Below, in pieces: positions 54,397 through 63,339 of a stretch of DNA of 64,000 bases. Within the stretch, counting starts at the first letter, position 1. The number at the start of each line of letters is the position of its first letter. This DNA comes from Natrinema zhouii (lineage in GTDB: Archaea; Halobacteriota; Halobacteria; Halobacteriales; Natrialbaceae). The stretch is taken from NCBI RefSeq assembly GCF_013456555.2, contig NZ_CP059154.1, positions 682,001 to 746,000 of the forward strand. Reading direction: 5' to 3'. The position numbers were made by a program, and so were the translations under genes. The notes under the pieces were generated by a model that was given only the letters and a program-made list of their open reading frames with translations, searched no databases and had not been told where the DNA came from.

Positions 54397-55794
54397 TTAC
54401 GACTGATCGCGCGGTAGCGTCAGGGTGATGGTGTTTCCCGCCTCGGACCGATCGAACGCGATGTGGCCGTCCGAGAGATCCACGACCCAGTAGACGAGCC
54501 ACAGACCCAGCCCGGACGTGTGATAGACGTCGTTCATCTTCCAGTCGCCGGTGAGAATGCGAAACTCGATTTCCGGAATCGGTGGGCAGTTATCCCGGAT
54601 CGCGACGGTGACCGTCTCCGGGCGCAAACGGACGGACACCGACAGATTCGGGACTCCCCGGGGTTCGTGGCGGACCGCGTTCTCGAGGAGTTCGACCACG
54701 GCTAACTCCACTTCGGGGACTGCGAGGGCAGTCGCCGCGTCCGGACACGTCGTCTCGATCGACGCGTTCGGATACTGATCGCGTATCGTCTCGATCGCGT
54801 CGGTTGTGACCTGGACGAAGTCGATCGGGACCGGCACCGGCCCCTCCATCAGCAACTCGATGATTTCGCGTTGCTTGGCCGCGGTCTCGAGGAGTTCCTC
54901 CCCCTGCTGATAAATTATCTCCGCGCGCTCGCGGGACGGGTCATCGGCCTCTCTGGCGATACACTCGGCGTGGCCGAGAATAACGGACAGATCGTTTCGC
55001 AGATTGTGACGAAGGAGCTTGTCCATGATCGCGAGCTGGCGTTCCCGTCGGCGACGGTTAGTGACGTCCCGGGTGAATCCGACGATGCGGTCGACCTCGC
55101 CGTCCTCGACGATCGCTTCGGATCGAACCCAGACCCAGCGGCTGTAATCGGTGTCCGGATTGACGCGATACTCGACGTCGACCGATTCGCCGGCCGAGGC
55201 GCGACGCATTACGTCTCTGACCCGGGAAACGTCGTCGGGGTGGACGACGTCGAGAAACGACTGCGGATCGGCTTCGAGCGCGTCGACGGACTGACCGAAG
55301 ACGTCCTCGTAGGCGGGATTGACGAACAGGAGCTCGTTCCAGTCCGCGTTGAACATCCAGAGGACGTCCCCGACCGTCCCGGCGATCGTCTGCAGTCGAC
55401 TCTCGGCGTCGCGGCGATCCCGTTCCGCGGCGACCTGCTCGGAGATATCCCGCGAGCTGACGACGTACCCCTCGAGCGTGTCGTCCGGAAGGTCCGTAAT
55501 GCGGCTCTCGAGCCACACCCATCCGCCGTGTTGGCTCGCGTGACGATAGCGGACTGACTCCGACGATACTCCCGTCGTCCCGGCCTGCTCGAATCGATCT
55601 GCGACCGCCTGTCGATCGTCCGGGTGAATGTACTTCCGGGTACTCTCGCCGACGAGTTCGTCCGGTTCGTAGCCGAGGATAGAGCGGCTCGCCTCGTTGA
55701 CGTAGAGATACGTCCCCGTCTCGTCGACGACGGCGAGCTTGTCTCGAGCGTGCTCGAGCAAGATCGAAGCCAGATCGTCGATTGTGACGGTCAT
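54397..55794 (-). CDS. PAS-domain sensor histidine kinase
   Basis: This 465-residue cytoplasmic kinase has two PAS domains (about 12-118 and 135-250, with HPDDRQAV and HPDDVSRV). The phospho-acceptor His is in MDKLLRHNLRND and the N-box in VVELLENAVRHE. The ATP G1 box reads DNCPPIP where DNGPGIP is usual, and G2 is SGLGLWLV. The change may weaken ATP binding. There is no response regulator next to it. It may sense redox or light-like signals; the output is unknown. Confidence 0.9.
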   Translation of the reverse strand: MTVTIDDLASILLEHARDKLAVVDETGTYLYVNEASRSILGYEPDELVGESTRKYIHPDDRQAVADRFEQAGTTGVSSESVRYRHASQHGGWVWLESRITDLPDDTLEGYVVSSRDISEQVAAERDRRDAESRLQTIAGTVGDVLWMFNADWNELLFVNPAYEDVFGQSVDALEADPQSFLDVVHPDDVSRVRDVMRRASAGESVDVEYRVNPDTDYSRWVWVRSEAIVEDGEVDRIVGFTRDVTNRRRRERQLAIMDKLLRHNLRNDLSVILGHAECIAREADDPSRERAEIIYQQGEELLETAAKQREIIELLMEGPVPVPIDFVQVTTDAIETIRDQYPNASIETTCPDAATALAVPEVELAVVELLENAVRHEPRGVPNLSVSVRLRPETVTVAIRDNCPPIPEIEFRILTGDWKMNDVYHTSGLGLWLVYWVVDLSDGHIAFDRSEAGNTITLTLPRDQS

Positions 55795-55865
55795 CGCACT
55801 AGTCTAGTGGTCATTCACGCAGGATAAGCAAAAGCGTGGTGGGCGTCCCACGGACCGGTCCTCGC

Positions 55866-57173
55866 CTACCGTTCGGACCGAACAAGCCGAAGTCCGGCTT
55901 TCGCCGTCGTCCAGGCCGGATAGACGGTATTATAGACGCCGTTCGGGGCGTTTCGCGCACCGGCCCAGAGGAGTCGGTGGGCCAACGGCGGGCCGGACGA
56001 CGAGATCAGGGCGTCGAGATTCGTACTCTCGAGCCACTCGAAGAAGGCTCGCTCGGCCGATGTCGCGGGTTCGGTCTCGCTCGCGCGCTCGCGGATGTCG
56101 GCCCACATGTGGCGTTCGTCCTGCCCGAGCACCCACTCGCCGCGCTCGAGGGAGCGCCGGAGGTCGCGGTAGTCCGCGTCCGAGAACGGATAGCCGTGGT
56201 TCGACGGCTCGAGACCCGACAGGCGAAGGCCGACTGCTGTCCGATAACACTTCTCACACTCGCCACAGTTGCCGTCCATGCGATCGTTACAGGTCTGGAG
56301 TTGCAGGTCGGGATCCGCCGCACGGACGTAGTCGGCGATGACGTCGAGGCGTTCCTGCCGGGTGAGTTCGTACGCGTCGTGGTGACACCGTGTCCCGGCC
56401 CACCGGACGTGCTCGTCGATGTCGGGGCGCGACCCCCACTCGAGGTCGACCCCCTCCCAGTGGGTCGCGGCGACGTAGAGGTCCTCCATTCCGCGCGCGT
56501 AGGCCATCGGCGCACAGAGGCCGAGCAGCCCCAGCCCGTGACCCACGGAGCTGTACCAGCCGCCGTCGACGTAGCGCTTGTAGTGGGCGAGCAGCATGGG
56601 ATGGTCGAGAAACGAGAGCATGTTGGACTCGACGAACGCCGTCTCACAGTCGTGATCGGCGGCGAAGCCCGAGACGCGCTCGCGGAGGGCGTCCCACTTC
56701 CCGTCGTCGGCGGAATCCGGGGTGATCGTCCAGCCGCGAACGCTGATCAGCGTCGGCGACTCCTCGCGGTGGCGGACGTACGAGCACGTCGAGTCGACGC
56801 CGCCGGTAAATAGCAGGCCGCTCTCGCCGGTCGCGTCCGGCTCCGGTTCGATAGTTCGGCGCGCGTAGAGCGTTCCACCCTCGAGGAAGTTGTGCATGTC
56901 ACACAGCGATTCCTTCACGTCCTCGAGCGCGCGGGCGAACGTCGCGTCGACCTCGTCGACGTAGACGTCGGCCCCGTTAGCCCACGCAACTGGACAGACC
57001 TGTGCGAGGATGGGGATCGCGAGCACGCCCTCGGGAACGTCCGCGATCGGAACGTCGTAGCTGGTTCGAAACGATTCGTCGGTGAAGAACCGCTCGAGGT
57101 CGGCCGAGCTGCGGACCGAACACTCGAGGGTTCCGTCGTGGGTAGTGATCCCGTCGATGATAATCGAGGACAT
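55866..57173 (-). CDS. PP-loop ATPase of unknown specificity in the glycan locus
   Basis: This 435-residue protein has the PP-loop LLFTGGVDSTCSYV (SGGxDS type), so it adenylates a substrate to form an amide or thio bond. A Cys cluster in DGNCGECEKCYRT looks zinc-binding, as in QueC-like and asparagine-synthase-like proteins. The N-terminal 120 residues have no recognised match. It sits alone, leftward, inside the glycan locus. It may add an amide or amidino group to a sugar, but nothing proves it. Confidence 0.7.
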   Translation of the reverse strand: MSSIIIDGITTHDGTLECSVRSSADLERFFTDESFRTSYDVPIADVPEGVLAIPILAQVCPVAWANGADVYVDEVDATFARALEDVKESLCDMHNFLEGGTLYARRTIEPEPDATGESGLLFTGGVDSTCSYVRHREESPTLISVRGWTITPDSADDGKWDALRERVSGFAADHDCETAFVESNMLSFLDHPMLLAHYKRYVDGGWYSSVGHGLGLLGLCAPMAYARGMEDLYVAATHWEGVDLEWGSRPDIDEHVRWAGTRCHHDAYELTRQERLDVIADYVRAADPDLQLQTCNDRMDGNCGECEKCYRTAVGLRLSGLEPSNHGYPFSDADYRDLRRSLERGEWVLGQDERHMWADIRERASETEPATSAERAFFEWLESTNLDALISSSGPPLAHRLLWAGARNAPNGVYNTVYPAWTTAKAGLRLVRSER

Positions 57174-57350
57174 AGGTGAGTGCGAATTCGGGTGTCGTCT
57201 CGACCGATCACGACCGGCTACAAAAACCGGCACAATCGTTGATCGGTTCCGTCTCGAGAAGTCAATCCGTAGCTGACTGTTCCGACTCTCTAGGGATCGC
57301 CTACTTCGATCTCGATCCTCACAATAGCTGTTTTCGAGGGTAGGATGCCT

Positions 57351-57359
57351 ATAACAAAC
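57351..57359 (+). promoter_or_regulatory. ATAACAAAC variant of the motif before the membrane-protein gene
   Basis: It reads ATAACAAACC, 79 bp before the GTG start (57430), with GGTA 8 bp upstream as in two other copies. Confidence 0.45.
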
Positions 57360-57429
57360 CTCGGTAGCACCGACGACTGGGCCAACACATGCGTCTCGAG
57401 ACTGGACTGACAGCACTCGGTGAGACGGC

Positions 57430-59226
57430 GTGAGACGATCGACGTTCAACGCGATGGGCGCGATCGGTTTTCTCGCGGTTGCGATGGGGATTCTTCTGGC
57501 GAGAGCGAACCCCGCGACCGACTACGAGCCGTCGGTTTACGCGGGAGCCCCGACGATCACCTGGGTCGGATTCGCACTCGCGCTTGCGATTGCGGTCGGA
57601 ACGACCCTGTCCTGTCGCGGCCGCCAGCAAGGACTCGGAATCGGCCTCGGGGGACTGACGGTCACGGCCATCGTGAGCCTCCCGCTGTTCCAGAACTATC
57701 ACTTCGCCGGAATGGGCGATGCACTCACCCACCTCGGCTGGACCCGAGACATCGTCACCGGTGGAACCGCACCGCACGAACTCTTCTATCCGGGATTACA
57801 CGCGATCGCGACAGCGCTGCATTTCGCCGGCGGTGTCTCGATCGAACGCGGGCTCCTGATCGGGATGGTCGTCCTCTTCGTTCCGTTCGTCGTCTTCGTT
57901 CCGCTCGTCGTCCGCGATATGAGCGGTGACGGGCTGGCGGTCGGTCTCGCGGCAATCGTCTCCTGGATGGTGTTGCCGATCAACAACATCGCGACGCATA
58001 TGGGAGTCCACACGAACTCGAACGCGCTGTTTCTCGTCCCTCCCGTGATCTTCGCGATCGTCGCCTATCTCCGGCGGCGCTCGACGCTCGAGCGGCTCCC
58101 GTTCGGCGCGTCGCCGTTCAGCGTGCTCATCTTTCTGACCGGCCTGGCACTCCTGCTGGTTCACCCCCAGCAGATGTTCAACGTCGTCGTTCTCGTCGGT
58201 GCGATCAGCGGCGTCCAGTACCTCGCCCGACGGCGCTACGACGACCACCCGATGCTCGAGCATCCGACGACCCACGTCCACACGATCTCCCTCGGAGCCC
58301 TCTTCGGGCTCTGGGCGCTCGGCAACGAACGGTTTAGGGAGGCCGCTGCCGGCCTCGTCACCGGCCTGCTCGCACAGGAGATCGGCGGCGGCACCGAGGT
58401 CGACCAGCGGGGGGCATCGCTGACCGAGATCGGCGGGAGCCTCACCGAGTTGTTCGTGAAGATGTTTCTCGATGCAGCGATCATCGGCCTCATCGTCGGC
58501 TGTTTCGTTCTGGTCGTCTGGCTCGGACGGTCGAGCCTCGACGGAGAGACCAGATCCTTCGTCAACTACATCGCGCTCGCGCTGTTCCCGCTCTCGGGCA
58601 TGTTTCTCGTCTACTTCCTCGGGACGCCGACGATGGCGTTCCGGCAGATGGGATTCATCTACGTGCTCCTGACGATCCTGGCCGGCATCGCCCTCGCACA
58701 GTTCGTCGGCGGCCTCTCGGGCGTGATCTCGAGGCCCGGGGCGAACGCAGTCACGGCGTTGGTGCTGGGAGCGTGTCTCGTTCTCGGACTGATGACGGTG
58801 TTCGCGTCGCCGCTGATATACACTTCGGGTCAGCACGTGACCCCTGAAATGATGAGCGGCTACGAAGACGGGTTGGATCACGGGGGCGATGACGTCCCCT
58901 ACGCGGGAATGGGGTACGATCCGTACCGATACGACCACGGAATCAACGGGATTTCAGGCGGCGGCGGCGACACCATCGGCGGCGCGTCGGCTACCACCGG
59001 CTCCGTCAATGCCAGCGTGTTCTCGGACGGTAACTACAGCGGGGCCTATCCGACCGACGAGTACTACCTCGTCGTCACCGACTGGGACGAGTCGAGAGAG
59101 ATCGACGTCTACCGGGAACTCAACTACCGCGAAGCCGCGCTCGACGGGCTCGAAACCGAGCCGGGCGTGAACAAGGTCATTTCGAACGACGACTTCGAGA
59201 TGTACGCGGTCGACAGCGAACCCTGA
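57430..59226 (+). CDS. Large integral membrane protein (probable glycan-handling)
   Basis: This 598-residue protein starts at GTG (57430) or ATG (57454). About 10-11 hydrophobic segments span residues 8-470, with a short loop GMGDALTHLGWTRDIVTGGT resembling the catalytic outer loop of GT-C glycosyltransferases. The last 120 residues are soluble, polar and outward. It is likely a glycosyltransferase, ligase or polymerase of a lipid-linked glycan; the function is inferred from topology and place. Confidence 0.7.
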   Translation: MRRSTFNAMGAIGFLAVAMGILLARANPATDYEPSVYAGAPTITWVGFALALAIAVGTTLSCRGRQQGLGIGLGGLTVTAIVSLPLFQNYHFAGMGDALTHLGWTRDIVTGGTAPHELFYPGLHAIATALHFAGGVSIERGLLIGMVVLFVPFVVFVPLVVRDMSGDGLAVGLAAIVSWMVLPINNIATHMGVHTNSNALFLVPPVIFAIVAYLRRRSTLERLPFGASPFSVLIFLTGLALLLVHPQQMFNVVVLVGAISGVQYLARRRYDDHPMLEHPTTHVHTISLGALFGLWALGNERFREAAAGLVTGLLAQEIGGGTEVDQRGASLTEIGGSLTELFVKMFLDAAIIGLIVGCFVLVVWLGRSSLDGETRSFVNYIALALFPLSGMFLVYFLGTPTMAFRQMGFIYVLLTILAGIALAQFVGGLSGVISRPGANAVTALVLGACLVLGLMTVFASPLIYTSGQHVTPEMMSGYEDGLDHGGDDVPYAGMGYDPYRYDHGINGISGGGGDTIGGASATTGSVNASVFSDGNYSGAYPTDEYYLVVTDWDESREIDVYRELNYREAALDGLETEPGVNKVISNDDFEMYAVDSEP

Positions 59227-59493
59227 GTTCCTCGAGCGGTCGATGCAGTAGGGCTCTCCGAAGGCGCTGCGCGTCGATGCAGTGAGAGATGACACGACGC
59301 TTTGATTTAGGTAGTACGCGCGTGCGCTCGAGAACGTCTCTCATTTTCATCGACCGTCGGGGTCTTCGGAGTGTAATTCGATGGACCGTCCATCCCGTCG
59401 ACCCTGCATCGACGTCGCGATGGCAGTTGCGCTTTCCGCCCGCACCAGCTTGAGGTCACAGCTGTCTCTCCGCTATCGCCCGGCAAACGGCCG

Positions 59494-59508
59494 GTAATAC
59501 CGTATTAC
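59494..59508. promoter_or_regulatory. GTAATAC-C-GTATTAC palindrome
   Basis: This perfect 15-bp palindrome (GTAA-N7-TTAC) has related copies at 61175, 61249 and 61392 upstream of the paralogous gene. It is 306 bp before the ATG of the gene at 59800. Confidence 0.5.
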
Positions 59509-59733
59509 GGACGGGGAAACGCGTAGCTGGCCGGACGAAACAGTATCTCCACGCGCGTACCAGTACATCTGACCGATGCCTGAAGCCTGCTCTCAGACGC
59601 CTGCTATCCGGGTAATTCGATCCTTTCTCGAGTAACAATGGAATTAGCCGCCCCGGTTTGGCCGTCGGTTCGTTCGTATGTTCGTGAATAAATTGTCGTA
59701 TATTATGACCCTTTCCGCAACGTTAGAATCTAT

Positions 59734-59780
59734 GTCTGTAAATTTAAGCTATATCAGCAAGGAAAAGTTTATGAGTGTAA
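59734..59780 (+). promoter_or_regulatory. Promoter of the first beta-helix gene
   Basis: GTCTGTAAATTTAAGC at 59734 and AAAGTTTATG near 59765-59774 match the upstream region of the paralogue at 61350 in both sequence and distance (66 against 65 bp to the ATG). TTTAT is about 28-32 bp before the ATG. Confidence 0.55.
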
Positions 59781-59799
59781 GTCATCGTTACGAGATTGT

Positions 59800-60750
59800 A
59801 TGGCGCAGAATCCCCGTCCGTCCGAAACGGAATCCGCTCCGACGACAGGCCGAAATTCCGGATTAACCCGCCGTAACTACGTTCGCTCGCTCGCCGCGGT
59901 GGCGACCGCAACGTCCGTGCTCGGTGGTGCCGGTGCAGCCTCGGCCCAAGAGGACTACGAGGTTATCGAAGCCGAGGGACAGACGATCACCATCGACGCC
60001 GGTGAGACCTGGGAGAACAAACTCATCGACATGACGACCGGTCAGGACATCATCGTCACCGCCCACAGCAGCGACTGGACGATCCGAAACATCGGATTCA
60101 AGGGCGAGAACACCTCCGGCACCGGCTCCGCCACGTTCGGCATCTCTGACACCGCCGGCGGCACCTGTACCGTCGAGAACGTCTACCTCGGCGACGGCTC
60201 GAGTACGGGTAACAGCAACCCGAACGGGCACGGCCAGACCGCCTTCTGGGTCGCCCCCGACCACTCCGGTCACATCAATTTCAAAAACGTCAACATTCAG
60301 AACTTCGCGGACAACGCGATCTACGGCTCCGCCCCCGGCAACAAGGGCGGCGGCACGATCCACATCGACAGCAGCTTCGCCGCGAACTGCTACGTTTCGC
60401 ACTTCCGGCTGGCTACCGAGGGCAGCAAGGTAACCAATTCCAGTGTCTACGTCGACAGCAGTGAGGGCTACGTCGGCCGCGGTATCTGGGCGTGGGCCCC
60501 CGGGACGATCGAGGTCGACAACTGCCAGATCGAGATGAACGGGCAGAACTCCGCCATCGTCGCCGGTGCGAACGGAAGCCCCACCCAGGTCTCCGTGACG
60601 AACACCAACTACGACGACGGGGCCGGCATCTCCGAAGAAGCGGGCTCGAGCGTCCAACTCGGTGACGGCGTCGGTACCGAACCCGAAGCAATCATCCCGG
60701 ACGGCGTCCCGACCTCCCCCGAAGAAGCCGCTTCCGGCGGCTCGAACTGA
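59800..60750 (+). CDS. Tat-exported beta-helix-like protein
   Basis: This 316-residue secreted protein has a Tat signal, LTRRNYVRSLAAVATATSVL, ending AASAQ at about residue 49. The mature part is beta-rich (EVIEAEGQTITIDAGETWEN, WTIRNIGFKGENTSG), typical of right-handed beta-helix surface proteins, which often bind or cut polysaccharides. It is a paralogue of the gene at 61415 (DYEVIEA...GQTI..ENKLIDMTTG). Confidence 0.85.
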   Translation: MAQNPRPSETESAPTTGRNSGLTRRNYVRSLAAVATATSVLGGAGAASAQEDYEVIEAEGQTITIDAGETWENKLIDMTTGQDIIVTAHSSDWTIRNIGFKGENTSGTGSATFGISDTAGGTCTVENVYLGDGSSTGNSNPNGHGQTAFWVAPDHSGHINFKNVNIQNFADNAIYGSAPGNKGGGTIHIDSSFAANCYVSHFRLATEGSKVTNSSVYVDSSEGYVGRGIWAWAPGTIEVDNCQIEMNGQNSAIVAGANGSPTQVSVTNTNYDDGAGISEEAGSSVQLGDGVGTEPEAIIPDGVPTSPEEAASGGSN

Positions 60751-60793
60751 CCCGTCCTGCATCCGCTGCTGAAACGCCGCTCCCCGAATTCAT

Positions 60794-60929
60794 CCGCGCT
60801 GATGCGGCCGTCCATCCACAGCCGATCCCTGCTAACGGGACCGTCAACCTTCCCCGCTGACGCACCCCTCCACCGCAAACCCGGTCCCCGCTGACGCGAT
60901 CCGCTATGAATTCGGTCCCCGCTGACGCG
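60794..60929. repeat. Degenerate ~33-bp tandem repeats with CCCGCTGACGCG core
   Basis: Units start at 60794 (CCGCGCTGATGCG), 60827 (CCCTGCTAACGGG), 60853 (CCCGCTGACGCA), 60887 and 60918 (both CCCGCTGACGCG). Spacings are 33, 26, 34 and 31 bp. The flanking bases are more variable. They lie just after the stop of the first beta-helix gene. Confidence 0.65.
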
Positions 60930-61174
60930 ACTTTCCTCCCGGCACGGACCGTTGCGATCTTCCCTCCCGCGATTGCGCTGCCGTGTCCTTCCACCGCCGT
61001 TTCGCCAGTATTTCTCGGTCGGACAGTATCCGACTCGATCGCTGTCGATGGGTTCTGTACTGCCCGAACTACGCGCTCGAGACCTCACCGATGCTGTCTT
61101 TCTGTCCGGTCCACCAGTCATGCCGCTCGAACGAAGTCGGCTGTGACCGGTCGTTCACGCCGTTCACTCCGGTG

Positions 61175-61189
61175 GTAAAATAATATTAC
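61175..61189. promoter_or_regulatory. GTAA-N7-TTAC palindrome copy (GTAAAATAATATTAC)
   Basis: This is a 15-bp element with the same outer arms as those at 59494 and 61249. Confidence 0.45.
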
Positions 61190-61248
61190 TCGCGGACAGA
61201 TTATTCGAGGAGAAAGCCCGGAGTGATCTGCGGCCGGGTTCCGCCCCG

Positions 61249-61263
61249 GTAATACGATTTTAC
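61249..61263. promoter_or_regulatory. GTAA-N7-TTAC palindrome copy (GTAATACGATTTTAC)
   Basis: With flanks it reads CCGGTAATACGATTTTACTG, sharing CCGGTAATAC with the copy at 59491. Confidence 0.5.
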
Positions 61264-61349
61264 TGGCGATGAGTCAAAATGTGGCGGGCGGAAAAATACG
61301 CCGGTGATAAACACACAAACTACTACTAATAATGCAGAGAAAAGGTAGA

Positions 61350-61398
61350 GTCTGTAAATTTTAAGTGCAGAAATGCGGAAAGTTTAAGCTGGTAGTTT
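61350..61398 (+). promoter_or_regulatory. Promoter of the second beta-helix gene
   Basis: GTCTGTAAATTTTAAG at 61350 and GGAAAGTTTAAG at 61378-61389 match the first gene's promoter. The ATG is 65 bp after the start of the motif. Confidence 0.55.
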
Positions 61399-61406
61399 CG
61401 TATTAC
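61392..61406. promoter_or_regulatory. Imperfect copy GTAGTTTCGTATTAC
   Basis: GTAG-N7-TTAC ends 8 bp before the ATG at 61415. It fits the family except one base. Confidence 0.4.
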
Positions 61407-61414
61407 CTGATTGC

Positions 61415-63235
61415 ATGGCACGCGACCCTACGGTACTGGACGACGAGTCGTCCGCCTCCACCGACGCGGAGGCGACCGATGACGGCGGTAAAAGCGTATT
61501 ACTACACCGACGATCGTACATGAAGCTAGCCGGTGCGACGACGGCGGCCGCGGCACTAACCGGAGCCGCGAGCGCCGCCGGAGATGACTACGAGGTTATC
61601 GAGGCGCGCGGACAGACGATCCGGGTCGGCAGCGGCGAGACCTTCGAGAACAAACTGATCGATCTCACCACCGGTGAGGGGTTCCTGATATACGTCGAGG
61701 GAGCGAACTCGGTTATCCGAAATATCGGTTTCAAGGGGCTCTACCGCGGGGACTCGTTCATCATTTCGATCAAGGCCGGACAGGGAGACGTTCTCTTCGA
61801 GAACATTTACCTGGGCGACGGCGCGACGAAAGAGGGCTCGAGCTTCGTTCACGGTCCCGGTGCCGTATTCATGCACCAGGACAGCGACGCTGACCTCACC
61901 TTCCGCAACTGCAACGTCCAGGGATATCCGAACAACGGCTTCTACTGTTCCAACACGCCCTCCGGCGGCAGCGTCCGGTTCGAGAGCTGTTTCGGGAAGA
62001 ACAACGGCGTCACGACCTTCCGATGTGGTAGCGAGGACGACGAGATTATCGACTGCGTCGCTTACAACGACGACACCGACTACGGGAGCGGCTACGGCGG
62101 CTACGGCGAGACCAACGGCCGACCGGTCTGGGTCTGGAACGGCGGCACCGTGACGATCCGCGACTCGCACTTCGCCGACGGTCCGTACCCGTACGCGATG
62201 GTGGCCGGCGCGAACGGTTCGGCGGGCAGCGTCGACTTCCAGAGCGGCGGCTATCGCGGCCAGATTCAGCGTGCGGACGGCTCGACGGTCTCCGTTGGCG
62301 ACGCTGTCTCGAGTGAGCCCGATCTCTCGATCCCCGATGGCGTTCCGACGTCGCCCGAGGAGGCCGCATCGGGCACCCAAACCGCCGACTCGAGCGGTGG
62401 ATCCGGCAACACGGAACCGACCGATGACGAGGAGCGTTCGCAACTGCCGAACGTCCTCCTCGTCGACGGCAGTCCGTCGGACGCGACCCGCTACGAGTTC
62501 ACTGTCGACGGTGCGGTCGAACACGCCAACTACGAGGGCGCTTCCATCGACGGCGAGGAGACCATTGATGGCTCTCGCGTTCAGGGCAGCGTCGCCAGCT
62601 GGAAGGACGCGTTCCGGTTCGACGGCGAACTGACGGAACTCACCGTCGACGGCCCCGGCTCAGTACTGCTCAACGGGGAGCAGGTGGATCCCGTCGACTA
62701 CGGGCAGCAGCTTCCACACGTCCTCGAGATCGCGGGCCGCGGGACGCCGACGAGCTACGAGATTTCGGTCGACGGGACGATCGAACTCGCGTCGGGCGAC
62801 CAGCCGGTGGCAGACGCGACGATCGTCTCCAGTTCGACCGTCCAGAGTACGCTCACCGACGAAACCCAGACCTTCCGATTCTCGGGTGCGCTGACGGACG
62901 TCACCTTCACCAACGGCACGGCGGACGTAACGGTCGACGGCGAAGCGATCGATACGAGCGAGTACGGCGAACAGGAACTGCCTCCCCACGCCCTCGTGAT
63001 CGACGGTGTCGGTGCCGACGGGCCGAGTACGTACTCCCTCGAGGTCGACGGCCCGGTCGTCCAGTCGGACTACCGGAACGCCTCGATCGACGACGAAGAC
63101 GTGATCGAGGGTCGAGCCGTTCGCGGCGGCGTCGGGAACTGGCTCGACGCCTACTGGTTCGACGGGGACATCACGGACTTCCGACTCGACGGGAACGCGA
63201 CCGTCGACGTTCAGTACAACGCGCGAAACCAATAA
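61415..63235 (+). CDS. Tat-exported beta-helix-like protein with three C-terminal repeats
   Basis: This 606-residue paralogue of the gene at 59800 has a Tat-like signal (HRRSYMKLAGATTAAAALTG). Its beta-helix part covers about 60-320. Then come three repeats of about 80-85 residues: each starts with LPxV/HxL and has VDGxVE/SxxxxA and a strand ending in DYG (ELTELTVDG, ALTDVTFTNG, DITDFRLDG). Such repeats are surface-binding modules in other archaeal secreted proteins. The enzyme function is unknown. Confidence 0.85.
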   Translation: MARDPTVLDDESSASTDAEATDDGGKSVLLHRRSYMKLAGATTAAAALTGAASAAGDDYEVIEARGQTIRVGSGETFENKLIDLTTGEGFLIYVEGANSVIRNIGFKGLYRGDSFIISIKAGQGDVLFENIYLGDGATKEGSSFVHGPGAVFMHQDSDADLTFRNCNVQGYPNNGFYCSNTPSGGSVRFESCFGKNNGVTTFRCGSEDDEIIDCVAYNDDTDYGSGYGGYGETNGRPVWVWNGGTVTIRDSHFADGPYPYAMVAGANGSAGSVDFQSGGYRGQIQRADGSTVSVGDAVSSEPDLSIPDGVPTSPEEAASGTQTADSSGGSGNTEPTDDEERSQLPNVLLVDGSPSDATRYEFTVDGAVEHANYEGASIDGEETIDGSRVQGSVASWKDAFRFDGELTELTVDGPGSVLLNGEQVDPVDYGQQLPHVLEIAGRGTPTSYEISVDGTIELASGDQPVADATIVSSSTVQSTLTDETQTFRFSGALTDVTFTNGTADVTVDGEAIDTSEYGEQELPPHALVIDGVGADGPSTYSLEVDGPVVQSDYRNASIDDEDVIEGRAVRGGVGNWLDAYWFDGDITDFRLDGNATVDVQYNARNQ

Positions 63236-63339
63236 CGTCCGATCGGCGTCTCGAACCGACTGTCACGTCCTCACTTCGGCATCCACGGTTCACTTCTCGA
63301 GCGCTTCCCGGGACCGATAAGCCACGACCGAACTCGGGC

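Larger units (their letters stand above)
59227..59799. other. 573-bp upstream region of the first beta-helix gene
   Basis: No gene is seen. A direct repeat GTCGATGCAGT is near 59240 and 59271. The palindrome at 59494 and the promoter at 59734 are listed apart. The open frames are low-complexity. Confidence 0.5.
60751..61414. other. 664-bp region between the beta-helix genes
   Basis: It holds ~33-bp degenerate tandem repeats (60794-60929) and three GTAA-N7-TTAC-type palindromes. The right end (61300-61410) is AT-rich. Open frames on either strand are low complexity and unlikely. Confidence 0.5.

Noticed and set aside
60794-60929. CRISPR array.
   Set aside because: Repeats are degenerate with spacings of 26-34 bp, no uniform spacers and no cas gene in the window.
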